Of a stretch of 64,000 nucleotides of DNA, positions 1-8,456 are shown one piece after another (within the stretch, counting starts at the first letter, position 1; the number at the start of each line of letters is the position of its first letter). The notes beneath the pieces were generated by a model. The model saw only the letters and a list, made by a program, of their open reading frames with translations, did not search any database and was not told the origin of the DNA. Position numbers and translations under genes: made by a program. Origin of the DNA: Planctomycetota bacterium (lineage in GTDB: Bacteria > Planctomycetota > JAPUJT01); contig JAPUJT010000064.1 of NCBI GenBank assembly GCA_027296055.1, forward strand, positions 1 to 64,000, in the 5' to 3' direction.

Positions 1-72
1 CTTGGCCAGATCGATCTCGGCTTCACGCAGCTTCCGGATAACCTGCTCCGAGGTATGTCGCTTCTTGGCCAT
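1..72 (-). CDS. IS3-family transposase OrfA, N-terminal 24 residues (runs off window)
   Basis: The ATG at 72-70 follows AGGAGG by six bases. The visible peptide begins MAKKRHTSEQVIRKLREAE, the typical start of the helix-turn-helix OrfA protein of IS3-family elements (HTH_Tnp_1), which binds the terminal repeats and is joined to the DDE integrase OrfB by programmed frameshifting. Only the first 24 codons are present. The frame is open to the window edge. Confidence 0.8.
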   Translation of the reverse strand, partial: MAKKRHTSEQVIRKLREAEIDLAK

Positions 73-138
73 CTTCGCCTCCTTCCAGGGTCCAGAATCC
101 TAACATCCCTCCTGGACCGGTTTCAGGGGGCTGGGTCA
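1..138 (-). mobile_element. IS3-family insertion sequence, one end (partial)
   Basis: Read on the minus strand, the element begins at 138 with TGACCCAGCCCCCTG, which fits the IS3-family terminal inverted repeat (5' TGA). About 65 bp further in is a ribosome site and the start of a transposase orfA. To the right of 138 the plus strand at once resumes a protein-kinase reading frame, so 138 is taken as the element boundary. The rest of the element and the other target-site copy lie outside the window. Family assignment rests on the terminal sequence and the OrfA N-terminus only. Confidence 0.8.
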
Positions 139-3100
139 ATCCTGTATGAGCTTCTCGTCGGAGTACGACCCTTCGATTTGAAGGATATGCGAGAGGCGGG
201 GATCGAAGAGATCCGCCGCATGATCCGGGAGGAGGAACCGCCGAAGCCGAGCACGCGTGCGGGGAACCTTGGCACCGCAACGACCGAGTTGGCTGCTCGC
301 CGCAAGGCCGATCCGGTCACTCACCCCCGGCTCCTGAGAGGAGATCTGGACTGGATCACAATGAAGGCCCTGGAGAAGGACCGGGAGCGTCGATACGGGA
401 CGGCGTCGGAGTTGGCCGCGGACATTGCTCGGCACCTGGATGACGAGCCGGTACTCGCCGGAGCCCCCAGCGCGGCATATCGCCTGAAGAAATTCGCGCG
501 AAAGCACAAGGCCGCGGTCGCCGCGACCGTGGCCGTGTCGGCCACCCTCCTCCTCGGACTGGCGGCGACCCTGACCATGTACTTCCGCGCCGAAGCGGAT
601 CGCGCCGAAACGGAAAGGGCTTGGCAGGCGCTGGCCGAAGAGCACGAGAAGGTCCTCGCCGCCCAGGGCCAGGTGGAGAAAGAGGCGGAGAAGGCCAGGG
701 CGATAAATAAATTTCTCGAGAGAATGCTCTCTTCGGTGGACCCCAAACGGGCGGGACCTGACATGAGGGTCGCGGAAATCCTGGACGGGGCTGCCGAGAC
801 CATCGCGACGGAATTTGCCGACCAGCCGGAAATCAAGGCCTCTCTGCGAACGACCATAGGCCACACCTACTCGAGCGTCGGACTGTATGCCAAGGCCCTG
901 CTCCAGCTTGAACAGGCCCTGGAGATCCAGCGGACGGTCCTGGGGGAAGATGACCCGGCCACACTCCGTACCAAGAACCACCTTGTCGTGACCCTCATGT
1001 ACCTGGGGGACCTGCGCAGGGCCGAGCCACTGGCCCGCCAGACATTGGCAGAGAGCCGCCGCGTCTTCGGAGAGGAGCATTCCGCCACGCTTGCCTCTAG
1101 AGGCAATCTGGCCGGGATCCTCGGCGGGCAGGGCAACATGGCCGAGGCCGAGCGACTCACTCGAGAGGTAATGGAGACCAGGAAGCGGATCCTCGGCGAA
1201 GAGAGCCCGACCACCCTCCTCAGCGTGAGCCAGCTGGCCACCAGGTTACTCGATATGGGGAGGTTCGACGAGGGCGAGGCTCTCCTACGAATGGCGCTCA
1301 AGGTCTCCCGCCGGACGCTGGGCAATGAGCATCCCCGGACACTCTGGATCATGCACAATCTTGCATCCGCCCTGTGCTTTCTCGGCAAAACGGAGGAAGG
1401 CTTGCCGCTGCTCGAGAGGACGGTCGAGGTCTACCGCCGGAGGCTCGGAATGGAACACCCGGACACGCTGCTTACGGTACTAAAGCTGTCCGGGCACCTC
1501 AGGGAGCAAGGCAGGCTGGCCGACGCTGAGGCTCTCGCTCAGAAGGCCCTGGAAACCAGTCGTGGGGCCCTGGGGGAACGGCACCCCACGACGATCGATT
1601 CCCTTTACGAAATCAGCCGTTGCCTCTACGAGAGTGCCAAGCTGGCGGAGGCCGAGCCGCTGGCGAGAGAGGTCCTGGACTTTCGCCGATCGACGCTGGG
1701 CGAGGAGAACCTCAAGACCCTGAAATCTATGCATAGCCTGGCGGTGCTGCTCTCGGACATGGGTGATTCCGAGGAAGCAGAGAGGCTGTGCCGCAAGACG
1801 CTCACCGCACGCCGCCGCATCCTGGGAGAGGAGCACCATTCGACTCTCGAGACCCGCTCCCTACTTGGCCAGATCCTGATGAGCCGCGAGGGGAAGACCG
1901 CCGAAGCGGAAGCGATCTTCCGGCAGACGCTCGAGGCCACTCGACGCGGGCTTGGCGATCGTCATCCTAGGAGTATCCAGGCTGAGCGCCGCCTCGCCAG
2001 GCTGCTCCGTGGCCAGGGTCAGCTGGACGAGGCCGAGAGGCTCTTCCGTCACGTCCTGAAGGGCGCGCGAGAAATCTACCGGAAGGATCATCCAGAGGTC
2101 TTCCTCTCCATGCACGACTTGGCCTGGGCGCTGATGGATCGTGGAGATTATGCCAAGGCAGAGCCTGTTATCCGACGGGCCCGTGATGGACGCCGCCGCA
2201 TTTTTGGTGACGATCATCCCCATTCGCTCGTCTCCATGGCCGTGCTGGCCCTGGTCCTGGAGAAACAGAACAAGCTGGATGAAGCCGAGGGACTCCTGCG
2301 GCAATCTCTGGCGGGGATCCAGAAAGCGTTCGGCGACACGCACACGGGAACGCTCTCCGCCATGAACAACCTGGCAGGCTATCTGCGGAGGCGGGGCCGG
2401 CTCGACGAGGCCGAACCACTCGTCAGAAAGGCTCTCGAAGGGGCTCTCAGCCGGCACGGCGAGGGGCATCGGAAAACCCTCACCATCAGGAATTTAGTTG
2501 CGACGATAGCGATGGACAAGGGGGACTTCGACGAGGCAGAGGGGTTGCTCCGGGGCGCGCTGGAGGTAAGCGCTCTCAACCAAGATGCAGACCTACCGGA
2601 GATCTTGGTTACCTGCCATAACCTCGGGGCCGCACTCCGGGAACAAGGAAAGCTAGCCGAGGCGGAGCGGTTCTTCCGGAAGGCCGTGGAGGGCCGTCGG
2701 CGCGTTCTCGGCGAGGCCCATCCCCACACGCTCCTCTCCATGAATACCCTGGCGCTCATCCTGGACGACAAGTCCGAATTCGAAGAAGCCGAAAAGCTCT
2801 TCCGAAAGGTGTGCCAGAACCGGCGGCGTGTACTCGGAGAGGACCACCCCGACACGCTCGCCTCCATGCGGAACCTGGCGCTGTTCCTGCGAGATCGGGG
2901 CGAGCTCACCGAGGCCGAGCGTCTGGGCAGACAGGCGCTCCAGTTCACAGAGAACGTGCTCTCGGAGGGAGACTGGCGGCGGGCCACCTTCGTGAGCGCC
3001 TATGGCGCCATCCTGACCAAGTTGAAACGTTACGAGGAAGCCCAGGCGCACCTCCTCGAGGCATACGACCGCCTGAACGATGCCCGCGGCGCCGGGCACT

Positions 3101-3234
3101 TGACGACCCGGCAGACCATCGAAAGACTGATCAAACTCTACACCGCCTGGGGAAAGCCTGAGAAAGCGGAGGACTATCGGAAGCTCTTGAAAGAGGCTGC
3201 GGACTCGAAGCAAGAAGCCCTCAAGTCAAACTGA
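139..3234 (+). pseudogene. Ser/Thr protein kinase with TPR repeats, 5' part separated by IS insertion
   Basis: The frame resumes after the IS end with ILYELLVGVRPFD, which is kinase subdomain IX. It continues through the kinase C-lobe (a DWITMKALEKDRERRYGTA segment, as in PknB-like kinases), a transmembrane helix at about 508-586, a short coiled coil and then some 18 kinesin-light-chain-like TPR repeats of 42 residues carrying the G(E/D)xHPxTLxSMxNLA signature. ATP-binding lobe, catalytic loop and DFG are absent because the IS element lies upstream. An ATG at 55 keeps the frame open, but it lies inside the element, antisense to orfA, so it is not a natural start. The intact protein would be a membrane-anchored signalling kinase with a protein-interaction tail. 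The remaining TPR part has no frameshift, which suggests the insertion is recent. Confidence 0.85.
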
Positions 3235-3615
3235 CCCACTCACGCCAATCGTTGAAAACATACCGCGCAAATTAGCGAGGGGGGCTAGTAACAAACACGC
3301 CCGCGAGGCGGCCCCTGCCGCCGGGGGGTCGGGCGTCGACGGGCATGAATGAGGTTGCCCGTCCACGGTGGACGATGCCCATCACAAAGAGCTGTGCCTC
3401 GAGCACGGTGAGCTGGCTCACGCGGTGGCTTGCCACGTCCCCCCGGTCTGGCATCCAAGGAGTTTGTATACCTAACTGTATACCTTAACCATGCGCGCTT
3501 GGGCGCGAGCTGGCGCGACTCTGCGCGCTCATCGCTCCCCGCTAAGTGGCCCCACATCGGCCTGTATTCTGAAGATACTGGCTGTATTTAGCGGATGGCC
3601 TTGTTGCAGAAGGGG
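3235..3615. other. Intergenic stretch with no recognised gene
   Basis: About 380 bases between the kinase remnant and tRNA-Arg. I see no convincing gene. A direct repeat TGTATACCT occurs at 3465-3473 and 3477-3485, operator-like in spacing. On the minus strand just downstream is a 60-codon open frame (3454-3272, ATG start, no ribosome site) that I do not recognise. It may be a decayed small gene. Confidence 0.4.
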
Positions 3616-3689
3616 CACGCCCGGCAGGACTCGAACCTGCGACATTCGGATTAGAAATCCGATGCTCTATCCGACTGAGCTACGGGCGC
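3616..3689 (-). tRNA. tRNA-Arg (anticodon TCT)
   Basis: The minus strand folds into a full cloverleaf of 74 nt. The 7-bp acceptor stem is GCGCCCG with CGGGCGT (one G-T pair). The D arm GCTC/GAGC, anticodon stem TCGGA/TCCGA with loop TTTCTAA (anticodon TCT, reads AGA) and T arm GCAGG TTCGAGT CCTGC are all present. The discriminator is G at 3616. CCA is not encoded. Confidence 0.95.
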
Positions 3690-3816
3690 GCTGTGTGAGG
3701 ATCTGCGTGAATTCGGGAAAACATCGGAGAGATGCCACCTCCCGGGGCTCATCGTACGAGTCCTACTTGGACGGGTCAAGGAACGGGAGATCGAGAGTGC
3801 AGCCCGAAGAAGGAAC

Positions 3817-4086
3817 TCAGGCTGCCGAAGTATTGGATGCGGGAGAAAGGGCATCGATGCGATGCCGGAGGCTGGCCACGAGCCGCTGGATCTCGAGGCG
3901 GTGCTTGCGCTGGTTCTTGAAGGAGAGCTGGATGCAATCGATGTACATCCAGCAGGAGTGGCATTCCTCCTTCTTCTCCTCCCAGAAGTCCTCCCGGAAG
4001 GTGCCGTAGCAGATCTTCTTCTCGGGGAAGGATGCCTTGGGCTTCCTGGGGGGAGGAGCGATGGTAGCGATCTGGGTCGTGGACAC
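3817..4086 (-). CDS. Small Cys-containing protein of unknown function, last gene of the pyrE operon
   Basis: 89 residues from a GTG at 4086 that has GGAGGG eight bases upstream. An ATG at 4113 would add nine residues but lacks a good ribosome site. The centre has four cysteines, C-x13-C-x2-C-x5-C (ICYGTF, then ECHSCWMYIDC), a spacing that could bind zinc or a metal cluster. This is followed by a basic helix rich in K and R. I know no named family for it. It lies about 70 bases after the MPN-fold gene on the same strand, so it probably belongs to the pyrE-Ubl-MPN transcription unit. Function unknown. Confidence 0.5.
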   Translation of the reverse strand: MSTTQIATIAPPPRKPKASFPEKKICYGTFREDFWEEKKEECHSCWMYIDCIQLSFKNQRKHRLEIQRLVASLRHRIDALSPASNTSAA

Positions 4087-4154
4087 GGGGTTCCCTCCGT
4101 ACCGATTCCTCATTATTCATCGGCTATCTCGACGTCGAGATTGAGGGAGAATGG

Positions 4155-4682
4155 TCAGTTTCGGCGGGGATGGACGATGAAGAAGCCGCACTCCTCCAGC
4201 CGTCCCTGCTTCCAGTGGTAGGAGCGAGCCGTCTGGCTGCCTGGATCGGCAAGCAGGGCAATCTGCCAGGAGAGGGGAAATAGGGCCTGGTGGAACGCCT
4301 TCTCCCCAAGATCGAGAGTCGGGGCTCCATTCCGGGCGACCCACCAGCCCAGGCCCAGCAAATCAGGATGCCCAGCGTATCCTTGGCGCAAGATTTTGCC
4401 CCATTGCTCCTCGGCGAAGGGAAGGCCGGTGGACCCAGGCTCGGCGGCCGCGGAGACCGCCTGAATCTCCAGGAACTCGACACCGTTGCTGATCCCGTGG
4501 CGGCCGAGGAGCAAACCCCCTGCGTTCTCGGTCCCCAAGGTCTCGGTGAGGAGTTCTTGCGAGATGAAGACAGGGATCTCTCCCACCGCCGGGTTATTCG
4601 TCGGGTCGGTCTCGAGGCGAGGATCTTCGAAGATGATTCGAGCGGGTTCCGGGGAGCGAGTCTGGAGGGTGCCCACCTTCAC
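4155..4682 (-). CDS. MPN/JAB-fold protein lacking the JAMM metal ligands
   Basis: 175 residues. The fold is recognisable from ENAGGLLLGR (residues 52-61), a following strand, LGLGWW (109-114), a helix ending FHQALFPLSWQIALLADP and a C-terminal GFFIVHP. Active JAB/JAMM deubiquitinase-like enzymes have GW-x-H-x-H-P then L-S-x2-D. Here the positions read V115, R117, D124 and E127, so the zinc site appears lost. It starts with GTG at 4682, overlapping the stop of the ubiquitin-like gene by four bases (GTGA), which implies translational coupling. In known bacterial ubiquitin-like systems JAB proteins trim or remove the Ubl. This one is more likely a binding or scaffold version. Not an assembly artefact in any obvious way: the frame is intact. 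Confidence 0.7.
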   Translation of the reverse strand: MKVGTLQTRSPEPARIIFEDPRLETDPTNNPAVGEIPVFISQELLTETLGTENAGGLLLGRHGISNGVEFLEIQAVSAAAEPGSTGLPFAEEQWGKILRQGYAGHPDLLGLGWWVARNGAPTLDLGEKAFHQALFPLSWQIALLADPGSQTARSYHWKQGRLEECGFFIVHPRRN

Positions 4683-4963
4683 CGGGGGCCTCCCTGATCG
4701 CCGTGGACGACAGTGATGACCAGGGTCTCTCCGTCCTTCACCATGCCGTCGGCGAAGGTCGCGTCAGATGGAAGGATTGCCCCGGATTGTCTATGGTGAA
4801 GGAGATAGCGAACCGGCTGGCTGCCGATTCGATCTTCGGGATAGCCGAATCGATCGACGAGCTGTCGGGTCAGCGTATCGATCGAGTCACCCGTCTCGAC
4901 GCTCACTTCTAGCGAACGCGCGCCGCTCGGGTCCATGACGTGAAATCGCGTTGGCTCGGCCAT
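4679..4963 (-). CDS. Ubiquitin-like beta-grasp protein (YukD/EsaB-like) ending in GGPR
   Basis: 94 residues with the full beta-grasp pattern: first hairpin FHVMDPSGARSLEVSVETG, helix SIDTLTRQLVDRFGYP, a middle segment YLLHHRQSGAILPSDATF and a last strand ETLVITVV. It closes with HGDQGGPR, so a di-glycine (91-92) sits two residues from the end, in the place where ubiquitin has its reactive GG. YukD/EsaB-like proteins without GG work in type VII secretion. Ubls with GG are conjugated by E1/E2 enzymes. No E1, E2 or WXG100 gene is visible nearby. It begins six bases after the pyrE stop and overlaps the MPN-fold gene. Homology is by pattern; function is inferred. Confidence 0.7.
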   Translation of the reverse strand: MAEPTRFHVMDPSGARSLEVSVETGDSIDTLTRQLVDRFGYPEDRIGSQPVRYLLHHRQSGAILPSDATFADGMVKDGETLVITVVHGDQGGPR

Positions 4964-4969
4964 CGGCGG

Positions 4970-5521
4970 CTACCCCAACCCGAGCTGCTCAGCCGTGAAG
5001 ATGGAGATGAGCTCGATGCCCTCCTTCTTCAGTGCATCCTCTCCACCGGCCTGCCGATCGACGATGCAAAAGACGTTGGAGACCTTGGCCCCCACTTCCC
5101 GGACTCTCTTGACCGCGTCGATCACCGTCTTGCCACTCGTCAGGACGTCTTCGAAGAGGACCGCTATATCCTCCTTGTCGAGGGGAGGCCCTTCAATCCA
5201 TTTCTGGGCTCCGTGCTTCTTTTCCTCTTTCCGGATGTAGAACATCTTGAGCGGCTTTCCGTTCTCGAAGCAGATGTGGCCCACTGTGCTGACCATCGGG
5301 TCGGCCCCTATCGAAGGCCCCCCGATGGCGCTACAGTCCATGCCCGATATCAAGGTGTACAGGATCTGCGAGACGAGGTGCGCGCCCTTCTGGTCGAGGG
5401 TGATCAGCTTTCCATCGATGTAGTAAGTGCTCTTCGCTCCCGAGGCGAGGGTAAAGTCTCCTTTTTGCACGGCGTCATCGACTCGGGATTTGAGAGATTC
5501 CTTGAGCATCTCGACGTCCAA
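4970..5521 (-). CDS. pyrE: Orotate phosphoribosyltransferase
   Basis: Transfers phosphoribosyl from PRPP to orotate to give OMP in pyrimidine synthesis. The PRPP-binding loop is IAVLFEDVLTSGKTVIDAV, with TYYIDGKLITLD near the N-terminus and GGPSIGADPMV in the middle. About 183 residues, normal for the family. The longer frame starts with ATG at 5539, but codons 3-4 of that frame are AGGAGG, six bases before a TTG at 5521. The TTG is therefore the more likely start. First gene of a four-gene minus-strand unit followed by the ubiquitin-like gene. Confidence 0.9.
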   Translation of the reverse strand: MDVEMLKESLKSRVDDAVQKGDFTLASGAKSTYYIDGKLITLDQKGAHLVSQILYTLISGMDCSAIGGPSIGADPMVSTVGHICFENGKPLKMFYIRKEEKKHGAQKWIEGPPLDKEDIAVLFEDVLTSGKTVIDAVKRVREVGAKVSNVFCIVDRQAGGEDALKKEGIELISIFTAEQLGLG

Positions 5522-5629
5522 GGGGCTCCTCCTTTCCATGTCGGGTAATAGGATCTGGCATCGGATCGATCGTAGTCGGCCGTGATCGGCGGCGCAAGAG
5601 ATTTCGCTCGAACATCGATCCCGGTGTCA

Positions 5630-5658
5630 TTGACGCATCCGAGCGAGGGGACTATAAC
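5630..5658 (+). promoter_or_regulatory. Sigma-70-type promoter for lgt
   Basis: TTGACG at 5630-5635, a 17-base spacer, then TATAAC at 5653-5658. This is close to the consensus. Predicted transcription start is near 5665, giving a leader of about 30 nt before the lgt ATG at 5696. Confidence 0.7.
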
Positions 5659-5695
5659 CTACTCCTCGCCGTTGCCCTGTTGAGAGAACAAGTTC

Positions 5696-6880
5696 ATGTG
5701 GCCCATTCTCTTCAAGATCTGGAAGATCCCTATCCGCATGTTCGGAGTGACGGCGGCGATCGGGTTCCTCTTCGGGATCTGGGTGGCCACGATCGAGGGT
5801 CGCCGGCAGAAGCTCAACACGGAGAAGATGCAAGACGTGGCGATCTGGCTCTTCGTCGGAGTCATCGGCGGCGGCCGCCTCCTCTTCGTGATCGTGAACT
5901 GGCGCGACTACATTCACGATCCGATAGAGGTGTTCAAGATCTGGAAAGGGGGACTGGTGCTCTACGGGGGCCTGATCGGCTCGATCAGCCTCGGGATGTG
6001 GCGGCTGAAGGTCCTGCACCTTCCGTTCTGGAAGACGACGGACATCTTCTTCGTGGGCGGGATGCTCGGGCTCGCCATCGCCCGGGTGGGCTGCCTCTGC
6101 GTGGGCGACGACTGGGGCCGCGTGGCGCCGGCGATCACGATCCTGTTCCCATCCGGAGAGTACGCGGCGGGCACGCTTTATTCGTGGGATCCGATGGACC
6201 CCGGCCGGGCCAAGCCCGATATCGACCACCTGACAGAGGATCCGCAGCTTCTTTACGACGAGAGAACGGAGATCGTGAGGGATGGACCCGGCCCCGACAT
6301 CGATTTCAGAGGCTACTGCAAGGAGCCGTGCCCGATGCGGGTGCGAATCGGGGAGGGGAGCGAGTTCGAGTACTCGACCGACGGAGGCGTCAGCTTCAGC
6401 GAACCGCTGCCGATCCCCGAGGCCCGCTTCGAGACGCCGCCGGATGCTCCAGAGGGAAGTGAACCTATCGAGGTGGCTTCTGGTGATTTCGTCGTGCCGG
6501 GAACGAAGCTGCCCTGGGCGATCCGCTTTCCCACGCCGAAAAACCCGGACAACCTCCTCGATGACAGTTTCGTCGGTGAATGGCTCCATCCGACGCAGCT
6601 CTACCTCTCGGCGAATGTCCTCTTTCTCTTCGGAATTCTCTCTCTACGCCAGAGGACGGGGAAGCGGTTCGACGGAGAGCTGATCGCGATCGGGATGATG
6701 TTCTACCCCGTGACGCGATTCATCATCGAAAACTACCGGGGCGACATTGCGCGGGGCGGGTACGGTGGACTCTCGACCTCTCAGTGGGTGGGGATCCCGT
6801 GGTTTCTCCTGGGCGTCGCGCTCTACATCCTGCTCTCCCGGAAGGCCAGGAGGCGGAAGGCCCTTGCCCAGGCCGATTAG
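5696..6880 (+). CDS. lgt: Prolipoprotein diacylglyceryl transferase with an unusual ~110-residue insertion
   Basis: Moves diacylglycerol from phosphatidylglycerol to the lipobox cysteine of prolipoproteins, at the inner membrane. Visible marks are several membrane helices, LVLYGGLIG (88-95), the ARVGCLCVGDDWGR loop (129-142) with the conserved Arg, and HPTQLY (298-303). The protein has 394 residues against about 260-300 usually. The extra length is a soluble, acidic segment at roughly 160-285, between the conserved Arg loop and HPTQLY, with two cysteines (YCKEPCP). It probably enlarges the extracytoplasmic head domain. The gene converges on moxR with a four-base overlap. Confidence 0.9.
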   Translation: MWPILFKIWKIPIRMFGVTAAIGFLFGIWVATIEGRRQKLNTEKMQDVAIWLFVGVIGGGRLLFVIVNWRDYIHDPIEVFKIWKGGLVLYGGLIGSISLGMWRLKVLHLPFWKTTDIFFVGGMLGLAIARVGCLCVGDDWGRVAPAITILFPSGEYAAGTLYSWDPMDPGRAKPDIDHLTEDPQLLYDERTEIVRDGPGPDIDFRGYCKEPCPMRVRIGEGSEFEYSTDGGVSFSEPLPIPEARFETPPDAPEGSEPIEVASGDFVVPGTKLPWAIRFPTPKNPDNLLDDSFVGEWLHPTQLYLSANVLFLFGILSLRQRTGKRFDGELIAIGMMFYPVTRFIIENYRGDIARGGYGGLSTSQWVGIPWFLLGVALYILLSRKARRRKALAQAD

Positions 6881-7983
6881 GCTTTGGCCAGGGAGGGCCA
6901 GAAGCGGCCGAGAAGCCGTGCCCATCTGGATTTCGGGGCCTCCACGTCGCCCTCCCAGCGGTCCGGGCTAGGGACGGCGTGAAGGAGGCGCGTGATCACC
7001 TGGTCCGGCGTCACCCCCTCGGCCTCGGCGTGGAAGGTGAGGATCAGCCGGTGGCGGAACGCCGGGTGGACGACCGCTCGGATATCCTCGGGCAGCACAT
7101 GCGTCCGGCCGTGCAGCATCGCCAGAGCCTTGCCCCCGACGATCAGATGCTGCGGTCCCCTCGGACCCACACCCCAGGACAACCATTCCTTGATCTCGGC
7201 GGACACTTCCTCGCGGCGCACCCGCGTGCCGCGGGCCAGCGCGACCGCATACTGGAGGACCTCCTCGGAGACGGTGACTCTGCGCACGATACGCTGGAGG
7301 GCGATCAGTTCCTCTTTCGGGATCAGCGGCTCCAGCTCGGCGTGATAGGAGGTCGTCGTCAGGTTGAGCATCCGTTCCTCGTCCTCCACGGAAGGGTAGT
7401 CGACGAAGACCTGGAACATGAAGCGGTCGAGCTGTGCGACCGGAAGGGGATACGTTCCCTCCTGCTCGATCGGGTTCTGGGTCGCCAGGACGTAGAAGGG
7501 AGACTCGAGCGGATACCGCTTTCCACCCGACGTGACCTGCTGCTCCTCCATCGCCTCCATCAAGGCGGCTTGCGTCTTCGGCGGCGTCCGGTTGATCTCG
7601 TCCGCGAGAACTATGTTGGCGAAGATGGGCCCCTTGATGTAGGTGAGACCGCGCTCGCCCGATACCGGATCGGAAGCGATGATCTCGGTCCCCGTGATGT
7701 CAGAGGGGAGCAGGTCGGGAGTGAACTGGATCCGCCGGAAGGTGAGGGAGAGGATCTGGGCGAGCGAGCTGACCATCAGGGTCTTGGCCAGACCGGGGAC
7801 GCCGACGATCAGGCAGTGCCCCCCGGCGAAGATGCTGGTCAGGATCTGATCGACCGCCTCCTCCTGGCCGACGATCACACGCCGGAGCTGCTGCTTGGCG
7901 GTGAGATACGTCTGCTCGAGCCGGTCGACCCGGGCCTGGTCTTCGGGAGTGAGAATGTCCTGTAGATCGGCAGCGGATGTCAT
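6877..7983 (-). CDS. MoxR-family AAA+ ATPase
   Basis: 368 residues. Walker A is VGVPGLAKT, Walker B is VLADEINRTPPKTQAALMEA followed by the MoxR-typical MEEQQVTSGG, and sensor 1 is LATQNPIEQEG. MoxR ATPases act as chaperones that insert cofactors or remodel partner proteins, usually with DUF58 and von Willebrand A proteins encoded next to them. Here the next gene downstream is lgt on the opposite strand, so those partners are missing. Upstream in the same direction is a receiver-like gene (36-base gap), suggesting a two-gene unit. Confidence 0.9.
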   Translation of the reverse strand: MTSAADLQDILTPEDQARVDRLEQTYLTAKQQLRRVIVGQEEAVDQILTSIFAGGHCLIVGVPGLAKTLMVSSLAQILSLTFRRIQFTPDLLPSDITGTEIIASDPVSGERGLTYIKGPIFANIVLADEINRTPPKTQAALMEAMEEQQVTSGGKRYPLESPFYVLATQNPIEQEGTYPLPVAQLDRFMFQVFVDYPSVEDEERMLNLTTTSYHAELEPLIPKEELIALQRIVRRVTVSEEVLQYAVALARGTRVRREEVSAEIKEWLSWGVGPRGPQHLIVGGKALAMLHGRTHVLPEDIRAVVHPAFRHRLILTFHAEAEGVTPDQVITRLLHAVPSPDRWEGDVEAPKSRWARLLGRFWPSLAKA

Positions 7984-8019
7984 CGGCTGCTCTCGCAGGA
8001 GGTGCGGCCGCGGAGGAGG

Positions 8020-8385
8020 TTAGCTCCAGGCCTTCTGGATCTTCTTGAGGAGAGTCGAGTAGTCCAGAGGCTTTTCGAGGATTGCATAGGTGATTCTCTT
8101 GAGGATCTTGTGCTTCTTGGCCCGCTTCTCCTTGGGGAGGATCACGATGATCGGCAACTCCGGCTGGCCCTCCCGCATCCCTTCGATTGTATCAATCGTG
8201 TCGGGGAGGGTCAGTTCGGAATCAAAGACCGCCACATCCATGTGACGCTGCCCGATGATCGAGAGCCCCACCTCGGGGCTGAGGGCAATCTCCACGTGGT
8301 GTCCGGCGTTCTCGAGGGAATCGCGTACTTTGTCCGCAATCTCCCTCTCCTTCTCTATGATCAAGACCCTATGATGCTGTGACAA
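8020..8385 (-). CDS. Stand-alone receiver-domain protein with altered acidic pocket
   Basis: 121 residues, one CheY-like domain and no output domain. The phosphoacceptor is probably the Asp in VAVFDSELTLPD, and the conserved Lys-Pro occurs as EKP near the end. The usual Asp-Asp or Glu-Asp pair that binds magnesium (ILVVDDE) reads VLIIEKERE, so the acidic pocket is changed and metal-dependent phosphorylation is doubtful. It lies directly upstream of the MoxR gene on the same strand and may regulate it by contact. Confidence 0.75.
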   Translation of the reverse strand: MSQHHRVLIIEKEREIADKVRDSLENAGHHVEIALSPEVGLSIIGQRHMDVAVFDSELTLPDTIDTIEGMREGQPELPIIVILPKEKRAKKHKILKRITYAILEKPLDYSTLLKKIQKAWS

Positions 8386-8456
8386 GTCTCTCTCCCTGGC
8401 TCGCCCGGGGGCGCGGGATTATATCGCATTAGCGGACGATGGGAAGGGGATTCTTG

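Noticed and set aside
55-138. ATG at 55 as the start of a 1059-residue kinase-TPR protein
   Set aside because: It is inside the IS element, antisense to orfA, and gives residues unlike any kinase. The natural kinase start is further upstream, beyond the IS.
3491-4009. 172-residue plus-strand frame across the tRNA gene
   Set aside because: It runs through tRNA-Arg and antisense to the small Cys gene.
5627-6589. 320-residue frame on the minus strand over lgt
   Set aside because: It is antisense to a clear lgt. The sequence is Arg-, His- and Pro-rich, as expected of a shadow frame in GC-rich DNA.
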